This document shows positions 1-11,625 of a stretch of DNA of 64,000 nt, one piece after another (positions within the stretch are counted from its first letter, which is position 1; each line of letters opens with the position of its first letter). Under the pieces are notes generated by a model. It saw only the letters and a program-made list of their open reading frames with translations, was not told the DNA's origin and ran no database searches. The position numbers and the translations under genes were made by a program. This DNA comes from Parelaphostrongylus tenuis (lineage: Eukaryota; Nematoda; Chromadorea; Rhabditida; Metastrongylidae): NCBI GenBank assembly GCA_019055375.1, contig JAHQIW010000446.1, forward strand, positions 34,622-98,621, written 5' to 3'.

Positions 1-2100
1 GCAGAAGAGCTCAATATCGGCTAATCTAGGATTCTCAGCGTCTGGAAATTAAGAAAATAATTCTGGTTTCAGCACGGTTTGCAACCGTAGGTACTCTTGC
101 ACTAATCTAATACCTTCATATACCCCTAACATCTGTAACACTTCTATGTCTTCTTATTTCATTACTCATCGAATAGTTCTAATTGGCTTAAGCTTGATCT
201 CTACTTGTCTGCACAGTGCTCCACAGTTGCTCTATCGTTTAATTCTCGTACTTAGGACACGAGGCCATTTTATCACTCAATAATCTTGGAGAAGGCAGCG
301 AAGCGTAGCTGTCTGAGTTCTTTTTTGACATAGTTTTGGTCTACTCTCAAAGTACAGGCGATTAAAAAAATACCGGACTTTTTCTCAATATGAATGAGTT
401 CGCTAGAAATTTCTTGGTACTCAAAAGATGTAACCATCGATAGAAAGGATAATTTTTTCACATGAGCTAAATATGTAAAACTCAAAAACGCTTCATGGAG
501 GAGGCGGACAGGGTGGGAGTCTCTTTTTGGCCCAAAAAGTTCATTATTTCTTTATAAGGCTTTCTAATGCTTATAGAAAGTATAACTGGAAGGATTTAAA
601 AATAGTCATGTCCTCTTTTTCCTTGACTACATCAACTCGCGAACACATGTCATTTCAGAAAACGGAACACCATTCTCTAGGGAACGCAGAAGTCGGTGCA
701 ATTTATATTATTTTAAAAAAAGATTTCCCATGCCGTATATTACTCTTACCAATAATCACGTTATCATTTACTGAATACCAGAGCAAAATTTTTTTATAAA
801 TGATTTTCATCTGTGCCAATGTCGTCAACTTTTTCATTATTATCTTCGTCATCATTAATATCATAGTCATGCTTGCAATACTATCGTTGTCTTCTGAAGA
901 AATCACGAAGATCGAATGATGTTTTGGTTCTACTCAAGTTACATTACAATTTCCTATGGGAAACAGAGAAATCCAAAACCAGTGTTTAGCGGCATTGATT
1001 TCAACAGCGCTTTTTGGACTAATGTCCAACCTTTTAAGTAGGTCGCGTAGAATGTATGAAAGCAGCTTTTCTAGCTATAAACGGGGTTGATTTCGAGACA
1101 AATGTCGATAAACTGAACTTTCCTCATTTTTATGTTCAACTGAAAGAATGTTAGAATGATCAACTTCAATCCATTTGGATTTGTTTTTTACAGTAAGAAG
1201 ACAGCAAGAGCACTAAAAATTTTTTACATTTGTTGGCACATTATTAGCAGTTCTTCAAGAATTAACTTGTATTGCTTAGAAAGAGAACTGGCAATCATTG
1301 CATCTTTTAGTACTTAATTGCTCCTAAAGTTGCTAATATATCGGTTTTTAGCATTTGACATTGCAGTTTATCGCATAAATAAGGTGAGAATGGATAATGA
1401 GTTGCCTAAAGAAAATTTTCAAGCAACCCGACATCATATAATGTAGAGACTTTTCAGTGAAAACTTCTCTGAACACTGCACTCCTTCACTTTAGTTCGCT
1501 GTCGTTGTTGGAATTCAATTAAATTTTGCTCGAGTTTGATATTCTTGTTTCATGCATTTCATATGTAATTGCTCTATGATACCCATGTTTTGTTAAATCA
1601 ATGTTTATGCAATGATGTAGACTTGATTTTACAATTGAGATCAAACCAAGCGCGAAAGTTCGTTCAGTCTGTTTTCTGATCAATAATATCAAAAATGTCG
1701 CTAAAGAAATCCATTATCGTAATTATCTGAAATCCTTATAATTTTTATGGGACTCTAGCGAGCGCCAATAAAGCCTCTGTCACGCGCTGTTGTTGCACTT
1801 CACAGTAAGCACTTCCCAACGGGACTCATTAGTTTGAGGGCGATTTGCATAGCTGTTCGTAGGAATTTTTGATTGTGTTTTTGGGAAAATAGTAGGCGGT
1901 AATTTACGGAGATGTGCTACAGTGTAGATTATATCTTTCTTGATGAAAATGTCCTCTTGCTCAACTTGAGTGAACTTAGTCGATTAATGGACCGTTTGCA
2001 GGCCTATAGCCGCAGTTTCACGCATAGAAACACTTATAAAGCTCTAAGGCAAAATAATCAATGGTTATTCAACTATTAGAAATTCTATACTTTCAAGTCA
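1..2100. other. intergenic, nothing recognised
   Basis: AT-rich sequence. The open frames on both strands are short, lack family motifs and are not bounded by convincing splice sites. I see no repeat, RNA gene or regulatory site that can be supported here. Confidence 0.5.
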
Positions 2101-2127
2101 AATCAGTGAAACATAGAGCGCTTGGTA

Positions 2128-2330
2128 TTGATTGAACCCTCAACGGATGCGCCATGCATTCGACTCCATTCGTAGCAACGTAAATGTAATTGGATGCATA
2201 TTCGATCTACAAGGTGGTTTAACAGAGTATACCAATGATTGTGCCAGCATTCTACGTTTGCAAAACTTACTAGTGCCGATTCAACAGTTACGGGGAAATA
2301 AAAACCTGGTTTTCTCGGAGCGCTTGATCG
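2128..2330 (-). repeat. partial copy of tRNA-headed repeat family 3
   Basis: The stretch reading GGATGCGCCATGCATTCG at about 2141, followed by a run ending near TGCATATTCGATCTACAAGG, matches the copy at 23100-23395 (same orientation) and the more distant copies near 13235 and 37080. Only the tail half is clear. The tRNA-like head seen in the 23-kb copy is not recognisable here. Open frames over it on both strands are shadows. Confidence 0.55.
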
Positions 2331-3324
2331 AGTCCAAAATAATTTCGTTATTTTCGTTATCCATGAGCTCAGCACTATACACTTCTTTTTGGTATATATT
2401 AAATGTGGTAGAAGACAATGAGCAGTGGCTAATTCAGAACCAAGTCCTATATTTTGGCTTCTTTAGTTTTTTTCATATAAAATATTTCTATATTACCGCA
2501 TGATTCGGCCTTCCCCTTCTCGTATTTGTCTATGAAACCATGTAGTCAATAAATTTCCTTCTATTGAAGAACAAGAAATGAAATTATTAAGAGCTTCAAA
2601 ACATAGCGCATTACTGACTCTAGAAGGAGTCTAGCATATCTTAAAAATTCGATGAAGGATTTAAGGATTTGCAAGTGTGCTTGGGTCAAGATTTCTACTT
2701 CTCCTCATTCCTTTCCTGCACATCGTTGAGCTTCCACAGCGCAGTTTCTATTCTGCTGCTGAGCCAAATGTTTTTCTTCTGAGGCACTCAGCAAAATGTC
2801 GAACGTGAAAGTTTCCGTACAGGAAATTGCTCGCATGTTCTTTTTCGGCAACTTCAGCGATGTTCTCTTCAAGCTATCGTTGAGTTGTCTCCAAGAGTAA
2901 ATTCAATTCACTGACGTCTGCTCTCTTCGCCTCAAGCGATTCTGTTATGAAGTGTTCGATTGCCGTAACGAAATCGTCGGATGGCCTCATGAGATGTAGT
3001 GTGACAACTCGTCCATCAATATCTAGTCGGTCAGACGTCGTCCAAATTACTTATTCTTCATATTTTTGTCATTTTACTCGCTTTGTTAGTATCATGTGTC
3101 TTACATGCGCTCCTGCTTACTACGGTAACCGTACTTTGCTCGCTAATTATTGAAGACTAAAAGGGAAAATAAACGGATTGTGAATAACTCAATTAGTTCT
3201 CATTTCTTTTTGACGAAAACAGCGATATCCGCAGCTTTTGGAAGATTCTTGACCTAATAAAACCTTCATCTAGAACTTTCATAAAGAAAATCAAATCAAC
3301 TTATTTATCTATCAACAAACGTAT

Positions 3325-3560
3325 CAGGCTGATGCAAAAGTAATCGCGGCTCCAAAACGTAGATTTTAAAACCTTATAAATAGGTTCAACACATCTTTGA
3401 TAATCAATATGTGAACCATTGCAATTATCATACTTTTGCCAATAGTAATGGGCTTCCTTATTCCTATAGCTCAGAAATTGGTGTCTTGACGTCGGACGAG
3501 CTCCTGTAAGGCATCTTCTCCATCTTGTTGGCTGTGAGAGCGTTTTCTCAGCAAGAAAAG
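3325..3560 (-). mobile_element. mariner-type DNA transposon remnant (C-terminus of transposase plus terminal repeat)
   Basis: On the minus strand the sequence encodes, across frameshifts, pieces typical of the mariner transposase C-terminus: LQELVRRQDTNF, then a W-Q-K-(x4)-C-N-G-S-(x)-I-D piece. These are followed within 100 bp by the terminal motif CCGCGATTACTTTTGCATCA (rc of about 3329-3350), which resembles mariner inverted repeats. No intact catalytic D,D(34)D region and no second terminal repeat were found nearby, so this is a dead 3' fragment. Mariner elements such as bandit are known in hookworms; assignment to that subfamily is not possible by eye. Confidence 0.6.
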
Positions 3561-3699
3561 GCTCGGTAGCTCGTTCAACTTTTACAACGCTCGTTGTGTC
3601 TGTGACATGAAATTGTCGGTTGAGTGGGATCAAAGCGCATCTGCATTTGCACCAAACTAATATTTCTTGCCGAGCAGGACCTATCAAGATTAATTTAGT

Positions 3700-6600
3700 C
3701 TTGGAAAATCTATGAATTAGCAGAAATGTTTCAGGTGAAGTTATTCAGTATAAAAATTTGACCTTACATTGAAATAGTATTGTTATAAATGACTTCAGAA
3801 AGCAGACATAACTCTACGTCATTATCACGTGCGCTTTTGTATTCCAAACCTGTGTGTTTTGTGATAGAATAATAGGATAATTTGGCATACAATAAAATTT
3901 GGTTCATTGCAAAAGCTTTATGATGTAAATGAGAGTGACGACTATAAAAATTATAGAAAAATAAGCGCTTTCTTGTGCGATGATCGCTTAAGGGCCTTGA
4001 CTAAAACATATACACCCAGAATTACTCCAAATTCTGGCGACAAATAAAAGGGCTTCTTGCAGCTATTTAGAGCCAACCAAAAGAAAGCGTTAAGCAATTT
4101 GTTACTCAAAACTGCAGACGTATGCTTTCGACATCCGTCACAAAAATGGCTAATTTTGTTCAACAGCGCTACGATCTGCATTTACAGGATGATGGCTTGA
4201 AAACGAACAACTTGCAATCTAGACGGTGATTTGTATTACTCATCAGAATGATTACCAGTAGCTTAGCACCTTACCCTATATCTGTAATAAAATTTCCATA
4301 ATGGAGTGCCCGCCAGTTGAAAAAACAAGAGACCTGAAAACGCGTCCATGATGTTTGGAGTTTCTAATTTTTGTGTAGAGGAGTATACAAGTTATCATTG
4401 CTTTGACAGAAGCATTTTGGTGGTAGTAGCCTTGTACTAAAGATGGTAGAGCTAAAATGTAAATGAATCCTGTGTGCTTTTGTCCTAAACTTTTCGAAAA
4501 AAAAAACCATGCAACACCTATAACTTTACTCAACTAAGAGGAATACTGAGATTCCAACAAAACTTGGAACGTGATATTTTCGTGCCACGGACTTGAATCG
4601 TCACTGTCTTTTTATACCCCGAAAGGTACAGCAGCTGGTCGAGTTCATAAGACAAAAACATCAAATTCCATATTTTGCTGTGATATTTCACATTTTGTCT
4701 CGTTCTTAAGAATAAAATTAGGTGGCAAATTCGAGAAAAAATAAAGGTGCGGTTGCCTCATTAACTTGTAATCTACTTGGTACTTATTTCTTCAATGGTC
4801 ATTTTGATCAGAAATTCGTGCAACCACAGCACAATTTCCATTTGATTGGCAATTGACTGCTTAGGCAAGATTTTCTCTTCTTGGAGTCTCAGAAGTAGCG
4901 GTTCTAAGGCCTTTTCAAGGCATCGCCGTCATAGTCACCCGTCGGCCTTGGTAGGTAGGGGTGAAATTTGCCACTCTTCAACAGTATTGTCACCACGGAG
5001 ACGATGATTTTTGTAAATGACGTCCTCTTAGCTAAGTTTTCAGATGAAAAATCAAGCTCTTGATTATCTCCGAAGGACCTATAGAATCATTGAAAAAAAA
5101 ACACGTCCTCCATGAGATTTTTAGCCATTGAAAGTTCCGCAAACTCGAAATCGAGAATAAGTGCGCACATCCATTTCTAATGGATCCCATGCTCTTCCCG
5201 AAAAATTTTCAAAAGGATTTTTGTTTCTTTATTGCATAACACTTTTTGGCCAATTTTACCTGAAATGCTACTACAATAACAGCTCAAATGGCGAGTTTTG
5301 CTCGTACACAACATTACAAGTGTAATTATGGTAAATATTTACTATTTAGTGGAGTTATTACCAATGTTTAAGCCAAGCACGAGGCTAGACTTTATCATTT
5401 AATCGTCTAATCGTCCACTTCTGATTTGGCTTGGCTTGGACTTCACAAATCTTTAGTAAAACCTTCTTCAAAACTTGATATTACGGAATCTCATTATTCG
5501 CGATTGCCATACGTCGTCATTTCAATGAAAATCGATCAGCTGAATTCAGTAGAATTTCTGAGCGTCCTAACCAGGCTAGGTTTTCTAACATCTAGCTCCC
5601 CCGTTTTTCTGAAGATCTTCTTACTAACCAGATCAAATTTTGTATTTATCTTACCGATCTAATTCTTCTGTACTTCTAACCACCTCTCGACACTTCTGGG
5701 CAAGCTAGGGTTTTGACACTTTTGAATAATCCTTCTCCTCTGTTCTATCGATCAAGTGAACTTTTGTATACTTCTAATCAGCATGATTTTTCTTACTTGC
5801 CTAACCAATCGAATTTATCACACTTCTATTCACCTTATATTCTTAAGCCTCTAACCAACTGGATTGTCTGGATATCTGACCAGTCATGGTTTTCTAGACA
5901 TATAGCCAGCCGATCTGAATGTGATCGAATTTCGATTTCAATTCCTTTGTCTTATCGGTGTTGAATTGCATCTGTCACTATTGTTATATACTCTGAAAAA
6001 TTTCCTCCTGATTATTTGTTCCTTAATGTGACTTAATCTCAACTTGATTCAGCCTTTATCTCTTCTAATTGCATCTACCCGACTTCAATTCTTCGTACTC
6101 ATAGCGCTTTTCGGTGCTTGACTACAGAAAGCAATGCGCCTTCTACAAGAAGGGTCATGAGTTCTTCTCTGGTTAGTTTACTTCAATATCAGTCCATTTG
6201 AGTTTGTGTCTACTGTGACATCTATTAAACATCATTTATGGAAGCTGAGGTTGTAGTAATAAAATGTTCTTTGAGTAAAAAAATAGAAACAGGACGGTTT
6301 CTCCATTCCCATAAACTAGAAGATCTTCCAAAACACTTTTTTGTCCTCTTCGTTTATTATTGAACTATCTATCTTCCACATTGAAAAACAAATTATCAAA
6401 GTTTTTTCTTATTTCTCATCAGTTTTTCAATCGATGTCGGAGCCTTCGAGCTATTTGTGTACTGGGAAAGTTGTGACGGTTTCTACCGAATTCAACTTCA
6501 AAGTACAAGTATCTTAGCTTAGAACAAACTTAATTAACCATATTGAAATCAAGATATGGGTAGAACTTCAGACCTCAGGCGAGCTTCAAACCCACGATTA

Positions 6601-7090
6601 CCCTTACAGAGGCTTACGCGCTTTTCATCACACCGGCCAAGACCCGACCTTTGCGTTTTTCGCAGTCCTTTAACTCATTAGTTTTCAATGAAAATCCCCA
6701 TATAATTTAATAATCAAGTCAAATTCTGCTTGAATCTACCATCTGATAAATTCTGAGAACTGTGAAGAAAGTTGTTCTTTCCGCAAGTTGCTGATGTTGC
6801 CAAAAAGGTAAAAACATGATTCGTAAATAATTAAAATTAGGCGATTTTTATCACTTTAATCGAAGTTTCATACTTTACCTTTCTCAATCAGCATTGCTTC
6901 CAGCATATATTGTTGGCTGTTGTTGTGGAACATCGTAGTTGTCGTAGAATAAAAGTCCATTCACATGAACTCAGCTCAATCAAGATGAATGCAGTGCTTT
7001 TATTTGTGAATTGTTTTGTTGTCAAATCTATACTTATGATACGATTCGTCTTCGGTAAGTGTTCCTCGTATCTCGGCTTGTTCATTGATT
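3700..7090. other. intergenic; includes a pyrimidine-skewed stretch at about 5420-6120
   Basis: No gene could be supported. Between about 5420 and 6120 the plus strand is C/T-rich, with the short words CTTCTAA and TAACCA recurring many times at irregular spacing. This looks like a degenerate simple repeat; the open frames across it (5426-5662, 5713-5964) are low-complexity products of that skew. Confidence 0.45.
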
Positions 7091-7135
7091 CCACACATCG
7101 TATCTCAAGAGAATTGAGTGGTGAGCAAAAACACG

Positions 7136-7207
7136 GCCTCAGGCGGGAATCGAACCTTTGTTTCATCCTATCCGGTGACGCGTGCTCTACCACTAGAGCA
7201 CCAAGGC
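7136..7207 (-). repeat. tRNA-derived SINE-like repeat, family 1
   Basis: On the minus strand the 72 bases fold like a tRNA. Acceptor arm GCCTTGG faces CTGAGGC, an A-box-like TGCTCTAGTGGTAGAGC gives the D arm, and GGTTCGATTCC gives the B box/T arm. The anticodon region is too disordered for a functional tRNA. The same head recurs at 8577, 25172, 33306, 54517 and elsewhere with shared flanks, so this is a dispersed family rather than a gene. Confidence 0.7.
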
Positions 7208-7437
7208 ACATTTGCGCCACCACTCATTCTTCAACATCTATTCTTAGCTATCAGCCACCAACCTTCAACAGGTGTGGTCGAATATGCGATTTCGCTTTAT
7301 AAACCCAGTTGAGCTGATACCATTGCATTAACTAATATTCGAAATTTCTAGTAATCTAGAAAATAAATTTGAATAAAAAAAAGGAAATAAGAAGAAAAGA
7401 AATAAGAGATAAGAAAATTCAATAAAAAGAAAAGAAA

Positions 7438-7455
7438 TTCTAGAAATTTCTAGAA
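7438..7455. promoter_or_regulatory. perfect four-unit heat-shock element
   Basis: TTCTAGAAATTTCTAGAA is four alternating inverted nGAAn units with exact 2-base spacing, the ideal binding site for trimeric heat-shock factor. It lies in a purine-rich tract at about 7370-7450, and a weaker, partly related stretch precedes it at about 7345-7365. The nearest supported gene is the ion channel starting at 10108, 2.65 kb downstream, so its target is unknown. The site could be a chance product of the local AT-rich palindromic sequence. Confidence 0.45.
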
Positions 7456-8099
7456 TATATGAATGAGCATAACATTTCGAAGAATGCCGTGAAATACCAG
7501 AAAATTCCTATACTAGTTACCACTTATTGTAGTTGGTTCTCGAAAGAAAATCCATTTTTCGTCGTACATCAGAAATCTCTTTGCAAAGGACGGATTATCG
7601 GTCGTTTTTGTTCCGCAGAAGAAGCGCACAACAATCTTCGTAGCCACAATGGCTGCGCTTTTCATTCATTTTATCGACAACACATCCACTTGGCTTGATT
7701 CTCGACATTTTTTTCAGAATTTCCGAACTTTGTTGAAAAGTTTCAAACGTTTTTTGTTCGCTTCGCCTGATCCATCTGCGAGCACTCAAACCGTTTAGTG
7801 CACTGATTTGATTTGGCTTGTCTCCAAATGGTTAATTCGCCGGATATGTGCCGGTCATCCTCGCCCTTACTCAGTTTTTCTTTCATCATCGCTTTCATTT
7901 TCAACGCAAATCTATCTAAGCCACCGATTATTGCCGCATTGTAATGGTTCCGATATTCCCTTCAACATCAATGTCATTACGTTGCGTGATATGCAGTGAA
8001 CTGAATCAAATGTCGGATCTGCTGGCAGGCCAAATCGTTGGCACTGTGGCTGCTGACAGTATCGATACCTTGCATAGGGCAAAAGAAATAACGCAAGAG

Positions 8100-8172
8100 A
8101 GTTGGTGGTGTAGTGGTTAACTCCTGGCGCTAGAAAGGGAGAGGCTTGGCTCCAATTTCAATACGAGGTCCG
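8100..8172 (+). repeat. tRNA-derived SINE-like repeat, family 1 (diverged)
   Basis: The head GTTGGTGGTGTAGTGGTTAA is A-box-like. It is preceded at about 8025 by the family flank CAGGCCAAATCGTTGGCA and followed by the flank GAAATTTTGCATACCACTCA. The B box is degraded. Confidence 0.5.
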
Positions 8173-8511
8173 AAATTTTGCATACCACTCAGCAATGTCG
8201 TGTATGCCTTCAAATTCGTCTGTTTTTTAGATCTAACCTGAACAGTATAGTCTGATAACATATTTTGAGCCTTTCGTGAGGTCTGTTATGGCGCTTTATA
8301 AAGAGCATGACAATATCGTATATAAGCTGCGGCATTATATCACTTCTAAAAAAGCGGTAAATGAAGAATTGTCGATACCATAATGCTTGCTTATAGATAA
8401 AATGTTCCATAATGATTACTTGCAGATAAATTCCATAGTTTTGCGTTTATTATCAAATTTTGTTCCAAATTTCCTCTTATATCCTAATGATATAGAGTGG
8501 TGTGCGAAAAC

Positions 8512-8646
8512 CTTTGCGTCGGTTGGGATTCGAACCCACATTCACCCTATCCGTACAAAGAGTGGTGTCAAAACGGGCATCGGTAGTGCAACGGTTCAGC
8601 ATGTGCCCCCCGGTATGGGGTGAAATGTGGTTCGAATCCCAGACGC
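8512..8646. repeat. two facing family 1 tRNA-like heads (inverted pair)
   Basis: A minus-strand head (8512-8565, with GGGATTCGAACCCACA as the reversed B box) sits about 12 bp from a plus-strand head (8577-8646, A box GGTAGTGCAACGGTTCAGC, B box GGTTCGAATCCC). Both have the family flank, a sequence close to AGAGTGGTGTCAAAACGG. The pair can form a hairpin. It is a repeat insertion, not a pair of functional tRNA genes, since neither has a proper anticodon arm. Confidence 0.65.
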
Positions 8647-8829
8647 AGAAAGTTTCTGCACACCATCTACATTATTAGGTATATCGCAACTTCATAGCAC
8701 CGCAAAAAGCGGTCAAATAAAACGGATTCTGATTTTACTCAATTACTTCACTAATCCTTCTGCATTTCTATTGCTCAATAACTTGATTTGAGCTTGTTTA
8801 AGTGCAGGAATTTTACCTATAATTGATTT

Positions 8830-8905
8830 CGGTAGTGCAGTCGATAGCATCTGGGTCCCGGAAAGGGCTACCGCCGATTCGAAGCGCATCTGAGGCTCCG
8901 GATTT
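8830..8905 (+). repeat. degenerate family 1 tRNA-like head
   Basis: GGTAGTGCAGTCGATAGCA resembles the family A box, and CCGATTCGAAGCGC the B box. Flanks are not recognisable, so this is an old copy. Confidence 0.35.
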
Positions 8906-8909
8906 TACT

Positions 8910-10012
8910 TAATCTCGTAGTTCTTGTCGTTATGTCCTAATGTTTTTCGCTTTGAACGAATTCATTATTATCGAATCTACGACACTTTGAGCCACATATG
9001 GCCCCAGCAGTGTGTAGCGTTGTCACTTAATCTTCCTTGATCAAACGAAAAACACAAAGTTAATGGAAAAAAACTTATTGATTCGGCTAACGTCTTTGAT
9101 TTCTTCGCCTTCTTCAAAGCCGAATGACCCGAGCCGATGCTTCACAGTCAATCGTCCTCGTTGTTGCTTTCGTTGTCGTTCGAGTCGCATCTTCTTAGGA
9201 AGGGGCACCACTCAGATGAGAACCTCATTTGGCAGTGCTCCTTTTATACAGATGACCGTTGATGCTACTAAATAACCATTGATTGAATTTTGTTTTTTAG
9301 CGGACAATTCATCCTGCAACTGTCGGTGTATTATTTGCTAGCCGTTAATGTTCTGATAATTCAGAAACAGACTTTTTCTGAACTTCGGCATTACCAACTA
9401 GTCACACATTCTTACTTGAATAAGAGGAAAGCGCGAAGTTGATAAAAAAAAAGCAACAGTGAAGCATAAACCATAAAACATAATCAGTGCAACATGTGAT
9501 CTTTGATCATACAAAAATTTAAAAATTTGCTTTCTACATAAACAGTTTATTTTATTTATTTATACAGTTTAGCGAGGAAATAGTTTCTTCAAATAAACCT
9601 AGCTGTTGCCTTTTCTTAGAGATTGTGGATTTGCGCAAGGTGCACATCGAGGACGAACACCTGTGAAGCGTCGGATCGAATCAATCGACTCTGAGTAAAA
9701 CCAAGCGTGTCGAAACGCTAGCCGAATGAATAAGTTTTTCCGACTAACTTTGTGCTTTTCGCTCAATTAGGGAAGGACATTGATTGACTGATAATGCCGA
9801 AGTCAAGGAAAGGCGGCTCACAAAAATCGCTGCATTACTATTTTTATCCGATACCATTGAAGCTTTGTGAAGACTAACAAAATTTCTAGAATTAAATTAA
9901 AATGAGGGCCAAATTAAAAAGTAAAGAAGTACCGTATCATCATGACATCAATGTATTAATGCTTTTCTGAGGGGCTGAAGTCATTTGTAGTGCAATTTTC
10001 TGACTGAGATGG
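8910..10012. other. intergenic upstream of the ion channel gene
   Basis: No gene supported. Around 9700-9730 the words GTGTCGAAACG and TAGCCGAAT occur. A very similar pair occurs at 46705-46730 (GTGTCGAAACGTTTAGCCAA), so this is probably the edge of an unclassified dispersed repeat. Confidence 0.4.
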
Positions 10013-10062
10013 ATCACGTGATAGTGATATGCTCCTTAGAAAAAATTTTATTATATAAAAAG
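10013..10062 (+). promoter_or_regulatory. candidate core promoter of the ion channel gene
   Basis: A perfect palindrome ATCACGTGAT (E-box CACGTG at 10015-10020) is followed about 30 bp later by the TATA-like TTATATAAAAAGC at 10051, some 50 bp before the start codon at 10108. The short leader would be consistent with transcription starting just before the ATG, or with spliced-leader trans-splicing. No experimental support is visible in sequence. Confidence 0.35.
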
Positions 10063-10107
10063 CATGAAATCTAGGAAAGAAATCGAGCGGAGAAAGACAG
10101 CAGCACG

Positions 10108-11584
10108 ATGACTGTCAAAAAATTTGCGCAGAATTTTTCGAGATGTGTGGCAAGATTTTTTTCCATTCAGATGATTCATTACGGTTTGGCGGTGATGTTC
10201 ACGTTTCTTAGCGAAATGTCGATCGGTCATGGAATAAGAATATCACCAATGAGTGGATGCGCCAACGACACTGATATTATTAATACTTTGCTCAAGGATT
10301 CCTACAATAAGGTTTGTAGAATTTATAGGAAGGAGTGGAAGTAAATAAAGGTCTTTATTAGCCGAATTTTTTTCACGTAACTAAGTTTTACGTTCAAATC
10401 TATACAGTATAGTTTTTAAATTGCTTCTTCCATAAAAACTATCCTATCATATCGAAATTTGTTCAACTTTCAAAAGACAACGTTACAAGAATGCTTTTTA
10501 TTTTCTGTACCAGTTTGATACTGCACATGATTATCTATTTTATTTCATAGTTTTTAGAAAAAATTGTAGCATTTTTAGTATGCCTAAGTACTCGTCTATC
10601 CAAACTATTTCATAATAATTGTGGGGTATGTCCTAAACGAGCAGAGGCATTCAAAGGCTCAAAATAGGTGAGCTAAGAAGTCGGGAATCTTGAAAATTGA
10701 CTTTTTTCAAAGGTTTTTGACTTGAAGCTTTTAACGAACAGGTACAGAGATGAATGCTCTCATCTTCGCACTGTGATTTTCGGAAGAAACATTTTGGAGG
10801 GTGGATAAGCGGAAGGGGAAGAAAACGACTATACAGTTAGAATATAAAGAAATATACATCCTGATAGCATATTTTGAGCCTTTGATAAGGGCTATAATGG
10901 AACTTTTATAGTGCTAGACACGTGTTTCGGCCTCACAGCCTCTTCGGTTCCTCGGTGCCTTTACGTGCAGTCATTCGATTCCTCTTTATACGGAGGAATC
11001 AACGCCGAACTTTATACACTGATTAAACGGTGAAAGAATCACCGTGGCGTTTCTTAGCGTAATCGATTGCTGATTGCATGGCTTACGTCTGTTACAGAGC
11101 ATATGTAACAATAACTTTCAATAGACTATTTTGGGACCTCGCTTAAGATTTATATATCCTTACGGCATATCTTGAGCTTCTCATGAGTTAATATTGAGCG
11201 AAGTCCCAAAATAATCGTCCGAAAGGTATTGCTACATAAAAAGGAAAATATTATCAAACTGTCTTTTTAGCACTATATTCCTTCTCATCCTACACATGTG
11301 CGCGTTGATATGTGGGTTCAAGAAGTGACTGCCGTCTCCGAACTCACACAGGATTTTGAGATCGGTGAGTTGAGTACACTGATGAATTGCCGACAAATTA
11401 CTCTCGTGTCTCCTCAAAACATTTAGAGCATGAACTGTATAATCTCATATAGAGCAGTGGCCAGAGATGGTGTGCAATATACAGTCGATCTATTGCTGGT
11501 TCAATCCAGTGTCTCAGACGAGTCACAAGACATTCAGCTTTCTGGGATCGGAAAATGGTTGCGGCAATTACCTGAAAGGACATA

Positions 11585-11625
<41 letters not shown>

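Noticed and set aside
3301..3687. 128-codon minus-strand open frame as a host gene
   Set aside because: Its parts match mariner transposase only across frameshifts and it runs into a mariner-like terminal repeat, so it is a transposon remnant.
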